From Semisulcospira habei (lineage: Eukaryota > Mollusca > Gastropoda > Semisulcospiridae), in NCBI GenBank assembly GCA_036245525.1, contig BTPG01000005.1, positions 125,499,225 through 125,563,224 on the forward strand: 64,000 nucleotides of DNA, read 5' to 3'. The notes under the pieces were generated by a model. The model saw only the letters and a list, made by a program, of their open reading frames with translations. It was not told the DNA's origin and ran no database searches. The translations under genes and the position numbers were made by a program. Position 1 is the stretch's first letter; each line of letters starts with the position of its first letter. Of the stretch, positions 53,620 to 63,925 are shown piece after piece.

Positions 53620-54560
53620 GGTGTGCGGGGCAGAAATTCTGGCAAAGAAGTAACAAGATAAAAATGACGTCACGTCTAGCTGCGCAAACCTTGCTAGAGA
53701 ATGTCTTTTGGGCGCCAAAGCACTGTATGTGAGTGTGTATGTGATGGTGACTAGAGTCCGCGTTTGAGGACGGACAAGCTTGAAATTTTAGGATATTGTC
53801 CCCTAAACAAAATAATCTCGAGACCTTTTTTTCGATTTTTTTTTAAAGATGCTCATTGGCAAGACAATGGCCGTTTCACAAAAACCGGTTGATCCACACT
53901 GGAGTCAATAATTTTTCTTATTTTTACTATATATTTAGCGTATAGCTATAAAAGGGACATATTGAATGAGTTCATTAACCAGCATTGTACCTCTTGAACG
54001 TTTTGAGTGATAATTAAATATTTTTTGAAAAAATATATTTTCACATTTTAGGGATTAATTTCGCAAATTATATCAAAGGTCTTCACAAACCAGATAGGTG
54101 AGGCTAGCGCTGGCAGAATTGTATAACAAACCAAGGGGAATTACTCAGCGCTGGACAGAACAGTTAGATCCCCTGCCCCCGCCTATCAGGCATTCCCCTT
54201 GGTTTGTTATATCAAAGGTCTGAATTGTTCCGCCGTTTCGAGGATTTCCTCGGTAATCTCGCCGATTTTCCGCTCCTCAAACTACTATACTACTACTGTT
54301 TCCGTGTATAATTTCTTGCGCCTTTTTAATTTCCGCTTTTTTTTTCAAAGTCAATTCAGACCTTTGTATATGGGTTAATCTTAAAACAATTGAATCTTTT
54401 TAATGAAAAATACAATCTTCTCATTAATAATCGCATGATTTTTCGTATACGGTATTTACATAAGCTGACAGGTACGATTAGGTCAATTGTGACATGTATG
54501 CCTTAGGTGTGAAAATCAGACAGTTTTCTGCACCACTTTTTCAGAGTCATTTGTATAACA
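53620..54560 (+). repeat. Interspersed repeat R, partial, interrupted
   Basis: AAGAAGTAACAAGATAAAAA and ACCTTGCTAGAGAATGTC match R at 47840; AATCTTCTCATTAATAATCG and AATTGTGACATGTATGCCTT near 54415-54500 match 58465-58575. The middle carries a separate palindrome. Confidence 0.65.
54080..54215. repeat. Inverted repeat inside R
   Basis: TATAACAAACCAAGGGGAAT near 54120 and ATTCCCCTTGGTTTGTTATA near 54190 are exact inverses with about 50 bases between them. Confidence 0.75.
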
Positions 54561-54579
54561 TCTATCTATCTATCTATAT

Positions 54580-55525
54580 CCCATTAGTCTTGCCGACCGT
54601 GGGGGCACCACTGATGATTTGGCAAACAGCTTCCAGGGATGGGAATTGTCCGCGAAAACGCGGGATTCCGCGGGGGAAGAAAATTTTTCCGCGAAATTGA
54701 AAAGGCGTCTCCGCGAAAAAACATCGTGGGTAGCAAAACGAGCAAAGCACCGGCTTTACTCCGCGGGCAGGCTATGACGTGGCAGGCTGCGTTCGCGGCA
54801 CCCACTGGTCACTCACTCCGTGCGCCGCGCAGTAACCTAGGCGGGCAGACACGCGCTCTGAAAGAAGCCAATCTTCCGGTGGAGTACGTACTTTCATTGT
54901 GTTGATCAACATGGCTTGCGGCGTGACTCGTCTTGTGAATCGTGGCGGCAAATTTGACGATTCAAGCAGTCTTAAGAAGTCGAGATGGGACTGGATATCG
55001 GCCGAAGTAAAGTTAAACAGTCTTAGGTCCAACGCCAAGGGGTGGTGTGGTGGGTGGGTGAGTGCCAAGCTGTCCGAAAAACCGCTAGTTTCTGGCTGCC
55101 CAGTGCCTGCCTGATGACGGCATCGTGTTTGTTCAGGACCCTCCTTTTTCCCTCTTTAGCACCAGCCAGCAGTCCAGCGGCACTGTCCGTCTCTGAGAGC
55201 CAGCTCCGTCTTTTTCTTTTGTTATATTACTCAGCTGGCAAACCGCAGGTAGTGCGTTGAGATATATATCTGAACTTTTTTTTTTTTTTTAATTAAAAAT
55301 TCAGGCTAAATTTTGAAACGTTAAACAATATTTCAAGAGATCGTGGAATTTAATATTACACTACATACCTATCAGAACTCCAAATTTATGTGCCCACACA
55401 CTGAGTTTCAGTAATAGTATGTGCAACTCTACATCTTTTAGTCCACACTTTAAACAGTACTGAATAACATCCTAACTTTAGGGTACAAACGAGGCTGGTA
55501 GGGTAATAAAAGCTAGGTTTGCATC
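54580..55525. other. Stretch with a possible hAT-like N-terminal fragment
   Basis: At 54911-55020 (+) the frame MACGVTRLVNRGGKFDDSSS and KKSRWDWISAEVK recalls the start of hAT-derived zinc-finger proteins, but it stops without a finger. Nothing else is supported. Confidence 0.25.
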
Positions 55526-55529
55526 CACA

Positions 55530-55572
55530 GTCTCGTGGGGGGGGGGGGGGGGGGGTAGTGGGGGGGGGAGGT
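55530..55572. repeat. poly(G) tract
   Basis: G-run followed by a family A half arm GTTCATGAAGATCTGTG. Confidence 0.85.
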
Positions 55573-55899
55573 TCATGAAGATCTGTGTCAATTGCAGTTG
55601 TACTGGTCTGACTTGGACACTGACTGTTTCCAGGCAAAATGAACACTAGAGGGGACAGAAACGAAAAGTGAAGTGTTGTGTGGGTGACGGTCAACTGCAT
55701 AAGATAAACATTGGGCTGTTGGCACCAGTTTGATGAATTTTGTGACTTCACCCTGCGGTCAGGGGGTATCGGATTTCCCTGAAATTTCAGGGACTCGGGT
55801 GGCGTTGGAGCTAAGACTGTAGTGGGTGAGAAAGTTCAGAAAGAACGCGTGGGCACACGCTTTCGCAAAGTTGACGTTAGTGCCGAAGTTTTCAGAGTT

Positions 55900-56290
55900 T
55901 TTTGCCATGGCCAATTTCCATCCCTGAGCTTCCTCCATTCCTCTCTGTTCTCTGCCATTCTTAGCGTATCACGCAGCTTCAGTCCTGTCCACTCTGAGAT
56001 ATTGTCCTCCCATCTTTTCCTCTGTCTTCCTCTCTTTCGTCCTCCTTGCGCAGTGCCTTGCAGGATTGTTTTGGCAAGCCCTGCTGAACGCGTGACATGC
56101 CCATACCACTTCAGTTTGCGTTTTTTCACAATGGCTAATAGGTCTTCAAATGGCCCGATGGCTTGCCTGATTCTGCTTCCCACTTCCACGTTTGCGACGT
56201 GATCTCTGTATGAAATGCCAAGCAGCCTTCGAAAACATCTCATTTCAGTGGCTTGTAGCCTCCTTTCTAAGTCTGTTGTGAGGTCCACGA
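55900..56290 (-). pseudogene. RTE-like LINE C-terminal part
   Basis: DLERRLQATEMRCFRRLLGI, KLKWYGHVTRSAGLAKTILQ and RQRKRWEDNISEWTG are the conserved C-terminal motifs shared with the element at 50935-52512. Confidence 0.85.
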
Positions 56291-56909
56291 CTCGGAGGCA
56301 TACAAAAACACTGAGATGACTAAGGAGCGCATCAGTCTGATCTTGGAGCAGAGTGTGATGTTTCTGTCCTTCCATATGGTCTTCAATCTTGTCAGTGCTG
56401 TTGTTGTCTGCGCAATCCTGGACAGTACTTCTGGTTTTGATCCCTCATCTGTCACAATGGCTCCTAAGTATTTGAATTTATTAACGGTTTCCAGTTTTTG
56501 GCTTCCAATCATGATGTCAGTGCCAATACCACTGGTGTTATTGGACATCAGTTTGGTCTTCTCTGCACTGATTTCCATCCCATACGCAATGGCTGTACTG
56601 TCCAGCTTTTCCACCAGCTGAGCTAGTTCCTTCTCTGTTCTGCAAGGCCATCAATGTCATCCGCAAAGCGCAAGTTCGTGATTGTTCTGCCTCCAATACT
56701 GACAGATCCTTCATGATCTTTCAGAGCGTCTGTCATGATTCTTTCCAGGAAGATGTTGAAAAGAATAGGTGAGAGCAAGCACCCTTGTCTGACTCCGACT
56801 GTAGTCCTAAACCAGTTTCCTATTTTGCCGTTGAAGCAGACTGCGCTAGTGGCCTTGTTGTAAAGGTTTGCTACGACTTTGATCAGGTTGGCATTAATAT
56901 TGTATAGTT
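56267..56909 (-). pseudogene. RTE-like reverse transcriptase, palm and thumb
   Basis: Frames at 56623-56909 (VGVRQGCLLSPILFNIFLER, LRFADDIDGLAE) and 56267-56614 (YGMEISAEKTKLMSNNTSG, KFKYLGAIVTDEGS, RLMRSLVISVFLYASESWT) are separated by a frameshift near 56620. A further shift near 56290 leads to the C-terminal part. Confidence 0.85.
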
Positions 56910-56923
56910 TCATTGTGGACCAA

Positions 56924-57598
56924 GACAATGAGGCTGAACACAACCAGGGAAGAACCAATCTTGCTTGCTGGCACCCCGTTGGAGGAGGTGGAGTCCTTCA
57001 CCTATCTCGGGAGCATCATAGACAAAAAAGGCGGCACTGATGCAGATGTCAGAGCATGAATCGGTAAAGCCAGAGCAGCCTTTCTCCAGTTAAAAAAAGT
57101 GTGGAGTTCCAGAGAGCTGTCACAACACACCAAAGTCCGGATTTTCAACTCCAATGTAAAAGCAGTTCTCCTATATGGAGCAGAGACTTGGAGATTGACA
57201 AAAACCACAGTCAACAGAGTACAGACCTTCATGAACAGTTGCCTTAGAAGAATTTTGAAAATCCACTGGCCAGAGAAGATCAGCAACGTCAGACTCTGGG
57301 ACAGAACAGAGCAGATAACAGCAGAGAATGAAATTGGGTGAAGAAGATGGGGATGGATCGGTCACAGCCTGAGAAAGCCAGCTTCCAGTATCACTAGGCA
57401 GGCATTGTCATGGAACCCCCAGGGAAAGAGGAAAAGAGGTAGGCTGAGAAACTCCTGGCGTCGAGACCTCCAAGCTGACATCAAGAGACTGGGAACCACC
57501 TGGAGTAGAATCGAAGGAGAAGCACAGGACAGGAGTTGCTGGAGGTCTCTCGTCGACGGCCTATACCCGGGTAGGGGTGACAGGCGTAAGTAAGTAAG
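56924..57598 (+). mobile_element. Nested 5'-truncated RTE-like LINE
   Basis: Target duplication TCATTGTGGACCAA at 56910-56923 and 57599-57612. Matches the 3' third of the 34007-35560 element from GACAATGAGGCTGAAC to the (TAAG)n tail. Confidence 0.95.
56930..57593 (+). pseudogene. RTE-like reverse transcriptase C-terminal fragment
   Basis: Frames 57099-57341 and 57405-57593 encode WSSRELSQHTKVRIFNSNVK, LLYGAETWRLTKT and RNSWRRDLQADIKRLG. An in-frame TGA replaces a codon near 57057, another stop lies at 57339-57341 (ENEIG then stop), so the copy is dead. Confidence 0.88.
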
Positions 57599-57612
57599 TC
57601 ATTGTGGACCAA

Positions 57613-58430
57613 AGGGCTGCATGCCACACCCTGTCAAATGCGTTCTTAAAATCCACAAAGACATGATAGAGATCTGCTCAGTTGTGCTGCGCCCTGGTCT
57701 GAAGCCTGCCTGTTCCTCAGCTATGATTTCCTCTGCCTGTGGCTTCAGCCTGTTCAGCAGGATCTTTAACATGACTTTGCTTGGGTGTATAAGACTGATA
57801 GTGCGATAATTCTGGCATTGATGTAAGTTGCCTTTTTTGGGGAGAGTTATTATAAGTGATTGGGTCCATGGTGTGGGCCAATCCCCTGACCGCCAGATCT
57901 TATTGCAGATTGTTAGTAAGGCGCTTATCATGTCTTCTCTCCCTTCTTGGACTAGCTCTGCAGGGATGTTGTCTGCTCCTGCTGCCTTCCCATTTTTCAG
58001 CGACTTCACTGCAGCCTCTACTTCTTCTCGGAGGATGGGATAGTTGCCATTGTTGGTCACGGGTGGGTTGACAAGTATGCCTGGGTCCCCTGTAGCTCGG
58101 TGGTTGTACAAGTCTGAGCAGTACTCTGTCCATCTCTTCAGTATGTCTTGGTCTTCCGTAAGACAGTTCCCTTCCCTATCTTGAATGATAGAGGAGCGTC
58201 CTTGTTTTACACTGGTCAGGTCTTTCACCAGCTGGTATGCTTTTTTGCTATTATTTTGTTCAGATTTACTAATATGTGTTTATACTGATCTTCAATCCAC
58301 TTATTCTTTGCCTTTTTCATGCTTTTCTTGATATCCTGGTTAATTTCCCTGTATTGTTTAGCTCCTTCTACCTCTGATTTCTTTTTCTTTAATTCTCGAC
58401 GCTTGTCACATAGAACAAAGATGTCAGCTG
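57613..58430 (-). pseudogene. RTE-like reverse transcriptase, fingers and linker
   Basis: Frame 57599-58228 carries DILKRWTEYCSDLYNH, LKNGKAAGADNIPAELVQEG, LPKKGNLHQCQNYRTISLI and EEQAGFRPGRSTTEQI. One residue is missing in TISLI(S)HPSKV compared with the 50935 copy. The frame ends in the nested insertion. Confidence 0.85.
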
Positions 58431-58439
58431 TATAACATC

Positions 58440-59120
58440 TAACATAACTTTTTTTTTTTTTTTACGAAAAAACTATCTTCTCAATACCAGCATGATTTTT
58501 CATAAACCAGTGTTTGCATAAGCCTGTTTTTTGTCCCGGACCTGTGGTAGGATTACATCAAATTGTGACCTGTAAGCCCAAGGCATGAAAATCAACAAGA
58601 AAATTGCAAAGTTGATTCTCTGATACGTCAAATGTTAGTACTGCGATGAGTGACGTATAACGTCGAGTCGTCACTATGAACACAGCGTCGTGGGACTAAT
58701 GATTGATGCCATAACGTGAAGCTTAAAGTGACGTCATTTCACTGCTCATGCTATTAATCTTCTTCAGAATAGCTATGCTACGCTAGACCATAGAGCTTAT
58801 GAATGGCGGGAATCGCCTTGTGTCTGTCTTTATTTATGTGTGCCAGTATGTGTCGATCAGAGGGTGGGTTAAAGTAGAAGGAGATGCCGGATTCCTGTCG
58901 CTACACGAGCCCACAGAGCGTACTAATGGTGGGAAGCGCCATGTGTCCGTCTTTGTGTCTGCCAACGTGCGTGTTAATCAGAGGTTGGCTTGGAGAGGAG
59001 GGAAATGGATCAGCATAAGAAGCCTAATAATATGAACAACTCTGAATTTTCCTGAAAGATAAACACATCTGAGCTCCAAAAAATATGGTAGACTTTGGGA
59101 TGAAATCCTCATCTTGTTTT
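58440..59120 (+). repeat. Interspersed repeat R, partial
   Basis: AACTATCTTCTCAATACCAG, then AGAGCGTACTAATGGTGGGA, GATCAGAGGTTGGCTTGGAG, ATATGAACAACTCTGAATTT and TGAGCTCCAAAAAATATGG. The first two occur in the other copies too; the unit AGAGC(G/T)TA..AATGG is duplicated within this copy (58793 and 58916). Confidence 0.75.
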
Positions 59121-59355
59121 TTTTCTTCACAAACAATTACTGTGTTCAACACCATGTTGGTGCAAACACATGGTACCCTGTCTCATTTCATGGTTGCCAG
59201 GTATAACCCTATACTGAAACATGTCAGCCTCAGTATTACATGGAAGACAGTCTTTAGTCCTGGAAGATGATTAAGCTTTTTGAAAATCCCAAAAAGCTGA
59301 ATTTCAGCCTTTTTGTTCAGACAAAACAGCCTTTCAGCCATTCTGTTCCTTCTGT

Positions 59356-59408
59356 AAGAGGCATACATTCTCATGAGCAAAAGTTATAAATTATCATAAG
59401 CCCCTGCA
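59356..59408. mobile_element. Family A hairpin, decayed
   Basis: GTAAGAGGCATACATTCTCATGAGC-type left arm with a poor right arm. Confidence 0.45.
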
Positions 59409-59519
59409 GTCATTTCACCCACGCTGCACTGTCACCCATGGTATTACTACACTGAATTATGTGCACCGGTATTATGTACTTCTGCAACATACATAAAATG
59501 CAGACAGGGCTCTTGCTCT

Positions 59520-59640
59520 CATTGGGATACCTATTGGGCGAAATGTCCTCGGGTCGATGTCTGCCTTGGCGGTCCGCACACGGCCATATATTGCGCCAGC
59601 TAAGGGTGACATCAGCCAGAGGACATTTTGTACACCAAGT
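59520..59640. mobile_element. Family G MITE, diverged
   Basis: GGGCGAAATGTCCTCGGGTC and AGCCAGAGGACATTTTG as ends; inner GATGTCTGCCTTGGCGG with CCAGCTAAGGGTGACATC. Confidence 0.65.
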
Positions 59641-59810
59641 TGTTTTTCTTCATGTATATGTAAATTCAGTACCACAATAATGTGATCGCGATTAACGCAG
59701 TCAGACATTATTTCTACCGGGCATGCAGTATACTAAGACTGACCTGTAGATAAAGTAATGAGAAGTGAATGGTCATCTACAACTGTTTTCACCTGTTTCT
59801 CTATCAACAG

Positions 59811-59904
59811 GGGCTATGACCCACAGAAGGACTTTGAGAGGATGAAGTCAGCTGGTGCATTCACATCTGTCCTTCCTGATGGCACAGTCGGAGAGGGGTG
59901 GTGA
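59811..59904 (+). CDS. COX6C: Cytochrome c oxidase subunit 6C, last coding exon
   Basis: Follows a clear acceptor (TTTCTCTATCAACAG) after a 12,162-base intron. The first G completes codon 51 (Lys), then GYDPQKDFERMKSAGAFTSV matches the family's N/G-YD-x3-DFE-x-M-x3-G-x-F-x-SV end. The stretch LPDGTVGEGW makes the protein about 10 residues longer than the usual vertebrate end after SV; such tails are seen in invertebrate forms as far as I recall. Stop TGA at 59902-59904. Total length 81 residues. Phase and motifs agree with the exon at 47497, so joining the two is well supported even though 12 kb and three LINE insertions lie between. Confidence 0.93.
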
Positions 59905-59947
59905 CGCTGGTAGCTAGTAGACCTTTGGAACATACCGGGTAGTACCG
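59905..59947 (+). other. COX6C: COX6C 3' UTR, part in exon 3
   Basis: After the stop the exon runs to CCG|GTAAGT at 59948, a strong donor, implying an intron in the 3' UTR. Confidence 0.6.
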
Positions 59948-60113
59948 GTAAGTCATATATATATATATATTACATGTACATTACATTTGGGATAAATCAA
60001 AATCATAATGCATTGAGACCCAAATTGTGTTTGCTGTTATGTAAATCTATTTTTTTCTACAACAAGAAAAGTCATTTAAATAGAGTATAGTGGGTTCCTC
60101 TGAAAATGTTTTG

Positions 60114-60326
60114 TTAACCCATTTAGCCCCTTTGCCCTACAGCATGAGTTGAAATGACCATGATAATTTAAGGGCAGTGCCAGATTAGCTTGGCGCCGAC
60201 AGGTGCCAAGCTAATCTTGCACTACCCTTGAATTATCATGGTTGACCCATCCCGTGCAACTGGTACATAGTGGTTACATAACACCTCCTAAATTTGGGAA
60301 TATGATCGTGGGTTTAAATGGGTTAA
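60114..60326 (+). mobile_element. Family C MITE in the COX6C 3' UTR intron
   Basis: TTAACCCATTTAGCCCCTTT to GGGTTTAAATGGGTTAA. Hairpin ACCATGATAATTTAAGGGCA mirrored by TACCCTTGAATTATCATGGT around GGCGCCGACAGGTGCC. Confidence 0.88.
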
Positions 60327-60415
60327 AATCCTAATTTTGTTACAGCATAACTTTGTATGAGAGCAGTTTATTTATCTCTCTTTTGGCTTTTCTCACACTA
60401 CCACCAACCTTATCT

Positions 60416-60460
60416 TTTTTTTTTTTTTTTTTTTTTTTTTTTGGGGGGGGGGGGGGGGTT
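60416..60460. repeat. poly(T) then poly(G) tract
   Basis: Low complexity inside the 3' UTR intron. Confidence 0.9.
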
Positions 60461-60711
60461 GCATTGGGTGCAATTTTATGGGAATTACTGCTTGCTTATA
60501 GCTTACAAGCTTACATATCAGACTTGACCTTGGTCAACTTTTTTGAACATGGTGTTAGTGTGTAGTGCAGTTTCATCAAAACATTGATGGGATTCACAAA
60601 AGCCCCAGAGCAATATATTGGCATACAGTATAAGTTGAATGAAGGATTGCTGAAGTTCAGTTGGATTCTTTGTATCAGTTCCAATGGATTCTTTGTGTCG
60701 GTCCTCAGGAT

Positions 60712-60797
60712 TTCAACCCTTTGGGTGTCGTAGCGGTTTTGGTTGCGATGATTCCTGTAGGAATCATCGTGACTAAAACTGTTACACAAAGGGTTAA
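60712..60797. mobile_element. Family B MITE in the COX6C 3' UTR intron
   Basis: CAACCCTTTGGGTGTCGTAG to TGTTACACAAAGGGTTAA; centre GATTCCTGTAGGAATC; inner stem GTTGCGATGATT with AATCATCGTGAC. It ends 38 bases before the splice acceptor. Confidence 0.85.
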
Positions 60798-60835
60798 TAA
60801 AACTTGTATAATTTTGTTTCTTGTTCCTGTTTCAG

Positions 60836-60955
60836 ATGAGTGTATGATCTGATCACAAGTGGAGAGTGAAGTGGATAAATAATTTGTGATCGGTCCTTAA
60901 CATTACCATATAGTGACTGTGTGAGTAAATAAATGTCTGACAAGTGAGCCATTGT
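60836..60955 (+). other. COX6C: COX6C terminal exon (3' UTR)
   Basis: Acceptor CTTGTTCCTGTTTCAG ends at 60835; the exon runs through AATAAA at 60928-60933 to a cleavage site expected about 15-25 bases later, followed by a GT-rich stretch (ATCGTGTTGTGCGG). Confidence 0.6.
60928..60933 (+). terminator. COX6C: Polyadenylation signal AATAAA
   Basis: Canonical hexamer in GAGTAAATAAATGTC, about 25 bases before a GT-rich downstream element. It ends the COX6C transcript. Confidence 0.7.
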
Positions 60956-61027
60956 ATTTCATCGTGTTGTGCGGTACTTCGTGGTTTGGTTGATTGTCAG
61001 TTATTGATGAACATTCCATTGGCTGCT

Positions 61028-61077
61028 AAAGACAGATTTTCATGAGCCCCAGTTGGTGCACATAAGAATCTGTGCCT
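61028..61077. mobile_element. Family A hairpin, short variant
   Basis: AGACAGATTTTCATGAGCCC and CATAAGAATCTGTGCCTTT retain arm pairing in part. Confidence 0.5.
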
Positions 61078-61127
61078 TTCGATTGCCTTTTTTTTTCCTA
61101 TCTGAAAAAGGCTCAATTTATAACCTA

Positions 61128-61328
61128 TTCTCTACCGCTGGATGAATAACGTTTCTGAAATCTCTGTTTATTCAACGTCCAAAAGCCACGACCATCCAAG
61201 GAACAGATACAAACTGGTTTCAGCAAGAGGCATAGATCCTCATGAGGATCCGCAATTGCAGGGGCTCATGAGGATCTATGCCTCTTGCAGATGGGTGGTC
61301 TTTAATTTTTCTCACAGCGAATGGGTTA
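61128..61328 (-). mobile_element. Family A MITE
   Basis: Left part ATTCAACGTCCAAAAGCCAC and CCATCCAAGGAACAGATAC, hairpin at 61223-61289 (GCAAGAGGCATAGATCCTCA with TGAGGATCTATGCCTCTTGC), right part TTTTTCTCACAGCGAATGGG. Confidence 0.82.
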
Positions 61329-61329
61329 G

Positions 61330-61990
61330 TTGGTTTTTGTTGATGCACGTTTGCAAAATGCATCACATATGCACTCACAGTCACACAGCAAATCTGAGTG
61401 TAACTTTGTACTGAGGAAATGGTTTGCTACCAGTATTATTTGTTTTCTCAAAACTCTTACCGATGGCATGACTAATACTAATAGGAAGGTACACTTAGCT
61501 ACCGATTTCAGCCTAAGCATCCGTTGTGTACACTACACAACCAGGGAGTCGTTACCAAGAAACCCTGAGTGGCTTCCCTTCCTATCTGGTCACGTGATTG
61601 GGAGTCTCCCATCAGTCTTTTACACTTAGCTCAACCAGGACGGTTGTGTTCAACCTTCGTGGATTACCTTCGACTGTGTTTGAAACGGATTACCGCTTGT
61701 GCTTTTGTTGGATTTACCGGTGCAAGTGTGTTTCTTGTTGGATTACCTGAGAGGTAGTGGCCTGCCTTGGCAAGGTTTTCTCGTGGCTCTACAGTAAGGC
61801 CTCAGTTACTGCCACATGGCCGGCAAGATGGCAGGCCTGGCTGTGGCACTTTCCGTGGATACTCGCTTGGCGGAAATGTCTCGAATGCTCGTGAACCCAG
61901 TTAGCATGGCCTAGGGGGGGAGGGTGGGGGGGGGGGGGGGGCACGCGTGGTCGCCTTTCACATTTGCTTTGTGTTGCAGTTTACAGGTGA
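61330..61990. other. Stretch without a gene; nothing firm
   Basis: Contains a G-rich run at 61914-61941 and a short inverse pair GCCACATGGCC...GGCCTGGCTGTGGC near 61820-61855. Short ORFs show no motif. Confidence 0.45.
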
Positions 61991-62400
61991 AGACCTGCAT
62001 GAAGTGTGGGGCTTTTCAGTAGCCGAGCGACATCCATGCTGTATGCCTCCCCTGTTCCGGCTGTGCCTCCGGGTAGACTTGTGACACGTGCGCCGCCTGG
62101 GTGGAGGAACAATGGTCAGAGCTGTGGGGATTTTACCAGCCCTTCAGCTCTGGATGCCGCGAGGACTGGACAAGACAGCCATCCTCGTTCGCAACGCTCT
62201 GGCTTGTGCTGGCTTCTTGGACCTGGCGACGCAGGCCGTGGTAAGATGAGTGGAAGATGCCTGGCACCCCTCTATTTTGCTGCTTTTGGGATACATCCTC
62301 ACTTTAGCGGTGGCTGCCAACCAGGCTGCGTACCATACCCCTGTGAACGCCATGGCCGCTGGGGCTAATAGCGACCTGATGCGCCGAGACATCCTCTGAC
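61985..62400 (+). pseudogene. Possible retroelement gag-like remnant
   Basis: In broken frames the sequence reads CMKCGAFQ, then HAVCLPCSGCAS, then CDTCAAWVEEQW. The clustered CxxC pairs followed by C..C..W resemble zinc-binding gag-like parts of DIRS or LTR elements in invertebrates. Stops and shifts make it a fossil; family uncertain. Confidence 0.3.
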
Positions 62401-62639
62401 CTCCCCACATCGGTGAAGACACAGCTCCGTCAAGCTCCGCTTGGAGGTGCATGGCTCTTTCAGACCTGCCTACCCGCCCGTATTTGGCTGCATTTTTACA
62501 AAATTTGCCATGGAATACGAAAATACGCTTGAATTTGTTGAGCATACGCATTTTGAATTCGTCTGAATTTTTTAAAAAATAAATTAGTCAGCTTTGTGGT
62601 TTTAAGACGTGTGCGAACTTCCGGTATGACTTTTCCAAT

Positions 62640-63017
62640 ATGGCAAGTGGCGGAAAGCATGCTAATGAGAAAGAAGTGAGTGATGAAGTCAAAGCTAAAA
62701 GATAATGTGTTAGATCTCAGAACGTTTTGCTGATCTATTCGAAGAAATGGCCATTTTTATCACAGGCACGTGATAGTGAAAGCATGAGTAGAGTCTTTTG
62801 CAGCGTATGCAACAGCACTTTTTCTTGTGCACATGGAGGAAAAAATGACTGTGAAAAACACGTGGAATCAAAGGCACATAAAAGTAGAGCAGCCGATCTA
62901 GATGGTGCGAGTAAAATTAATACTCTTTTCAAGGAGACCGACGGATTGAACTTGAAGCTTGAGGCGCAGATAACACAGGGTTCATATGGGTTGGGAAGAG
63001 TTGGGATAACTAAGTAG
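62640..63017 (+). pseudogene. hAT-like transposase N-terminal zinc finger, interrupted
   Basis: From ATG at 62640 one frame runs to 63017 with an in-frame TAA at 62703-62705. After the stop: YSKKWPFL, then FCSVCNSTFSCAHGGKNDCE and KHVESKAHKS, which is the C-x2-C-x-(~13)-H-x(4-5)-H pattern with the SHGGKND-type signature of hAT-derived zinc-finger proteins, then SKINTLFKE. It ends without the catalytic domain, which is either lost or beyond an intron. Domestication cannot be excluded, but the stop argues for decay. Confidence 0.55.
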
Positions 63018-63820
63018 CCTTTTCCCAGTTGGGAAAGTCAAGGAAAATTGGCATCGTGTTGGGAAAGTTTGGGAAAATCAGCAGCAGACCGTTTTGGGCG
63101 AGCAGACGATCTTTTGTTCGTGCATTGCGAGTTACGGTTCTTGCCCCGGTTTGCAATAATTATTGTTTGAGAGTTACGGTTGACGAATAGTGTACCACAA
63201 GGTAGTATGCCGCCATCATTCATTGTAAATGTCTACATTTTGAAAATGCCTGGAAATTGTACTTTCAACGATTTCTGGCTAGAAAAAAAAAGTATAAAGT
63301 TTGGCTTCAAAAAGGTGGCACCAACAGGCACAAAGCTTATTGCAGTGTGTGCAACAATACCATTTTCGTTGGATCAATGGGCGAAGGCGCCATCGATTAG
63401 TCACAGCAAAGGTAAGAAAACCGGTGCATTATTTTTGGGGTAAATTTTAAATTACTTAATTAGGTACCGACATTGAGCTTTTACAACCACTAGCACACAA
63501 AATCGTCAAATTTTGGTCATGTTTCTAAGTTCATATCTGTCCCAATTTTGGATCGATTTATAAAATAAATACATTAAAATAAAGACTGATCTTTCCTCAG
63601 CTCTTTCAGTCTTTGGTCGATTCGCTGGCAGGTCGATTCACCGTGAACCGACCAGGGACATGCACATTTCGATAATGTGGCTTGTATGATTGCTTTTTTT
63701 TTTAACCTCTTTTTTTCTTATGCTTAGATTATCGGTTAAAAAAAAATTTAAATTTTGTTCGAATTAACAATGTGTGTGTATCACTATCTGTATACTATGT
63801 GTCTGGTCGTTCGTCGGAAT
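63018..63820. other. Stretch without a gene; nothing firm
   Basis: The phrase GTTGGGAAAG occurs three times at 62990-63070. An 87-codon ORF at 63180-63443 shows no motif I know. Confidence 0.45.
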
Positions 63821-63823
63821 TGT

Positions 63824-63925
63824 ACACCCCACCCGGGGCTGCCCTGGGGGACTTGGGTGGGGTTAACTACTTTTTAATTCCCAGGGTCACCCTGGTCAGC
63901 CCCACAGGGTGGGATTTCCTCTCTA
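63824..63925. repeat. Imperfect GC-rich inverted repeat
   Basis: ACCCCACCCGGGGCTGCCCT near 63826 is inverse to CCTGGTCAGCCCCACAGGGT near 63890, with a GGTTAACTACTTTTTAATTC loop. Confidence 0.55.

Larger units (their letters stand above)
55900..58430 (-). mobile_element. RTE-like LINE interrupted by another LINE
   Basis: Minus-strand fragments in order: linker and fingers at about 57613-58430, palm and FADD at 56623-56909, thumb at 56267-56614, C-terminal region to about 55900. The insertion at 56924-57598 lies between NYRT/QAGFR and the palm. It is antisense inside the COX6C intron. Confidence 0.88.

Noticed and set aside
62006..62551. Opposed ORFs of 120 and 135 codons as genes
   Set aside because: The gag-like cysteine pattern appears only across broken frames, which suggests a decayed element.
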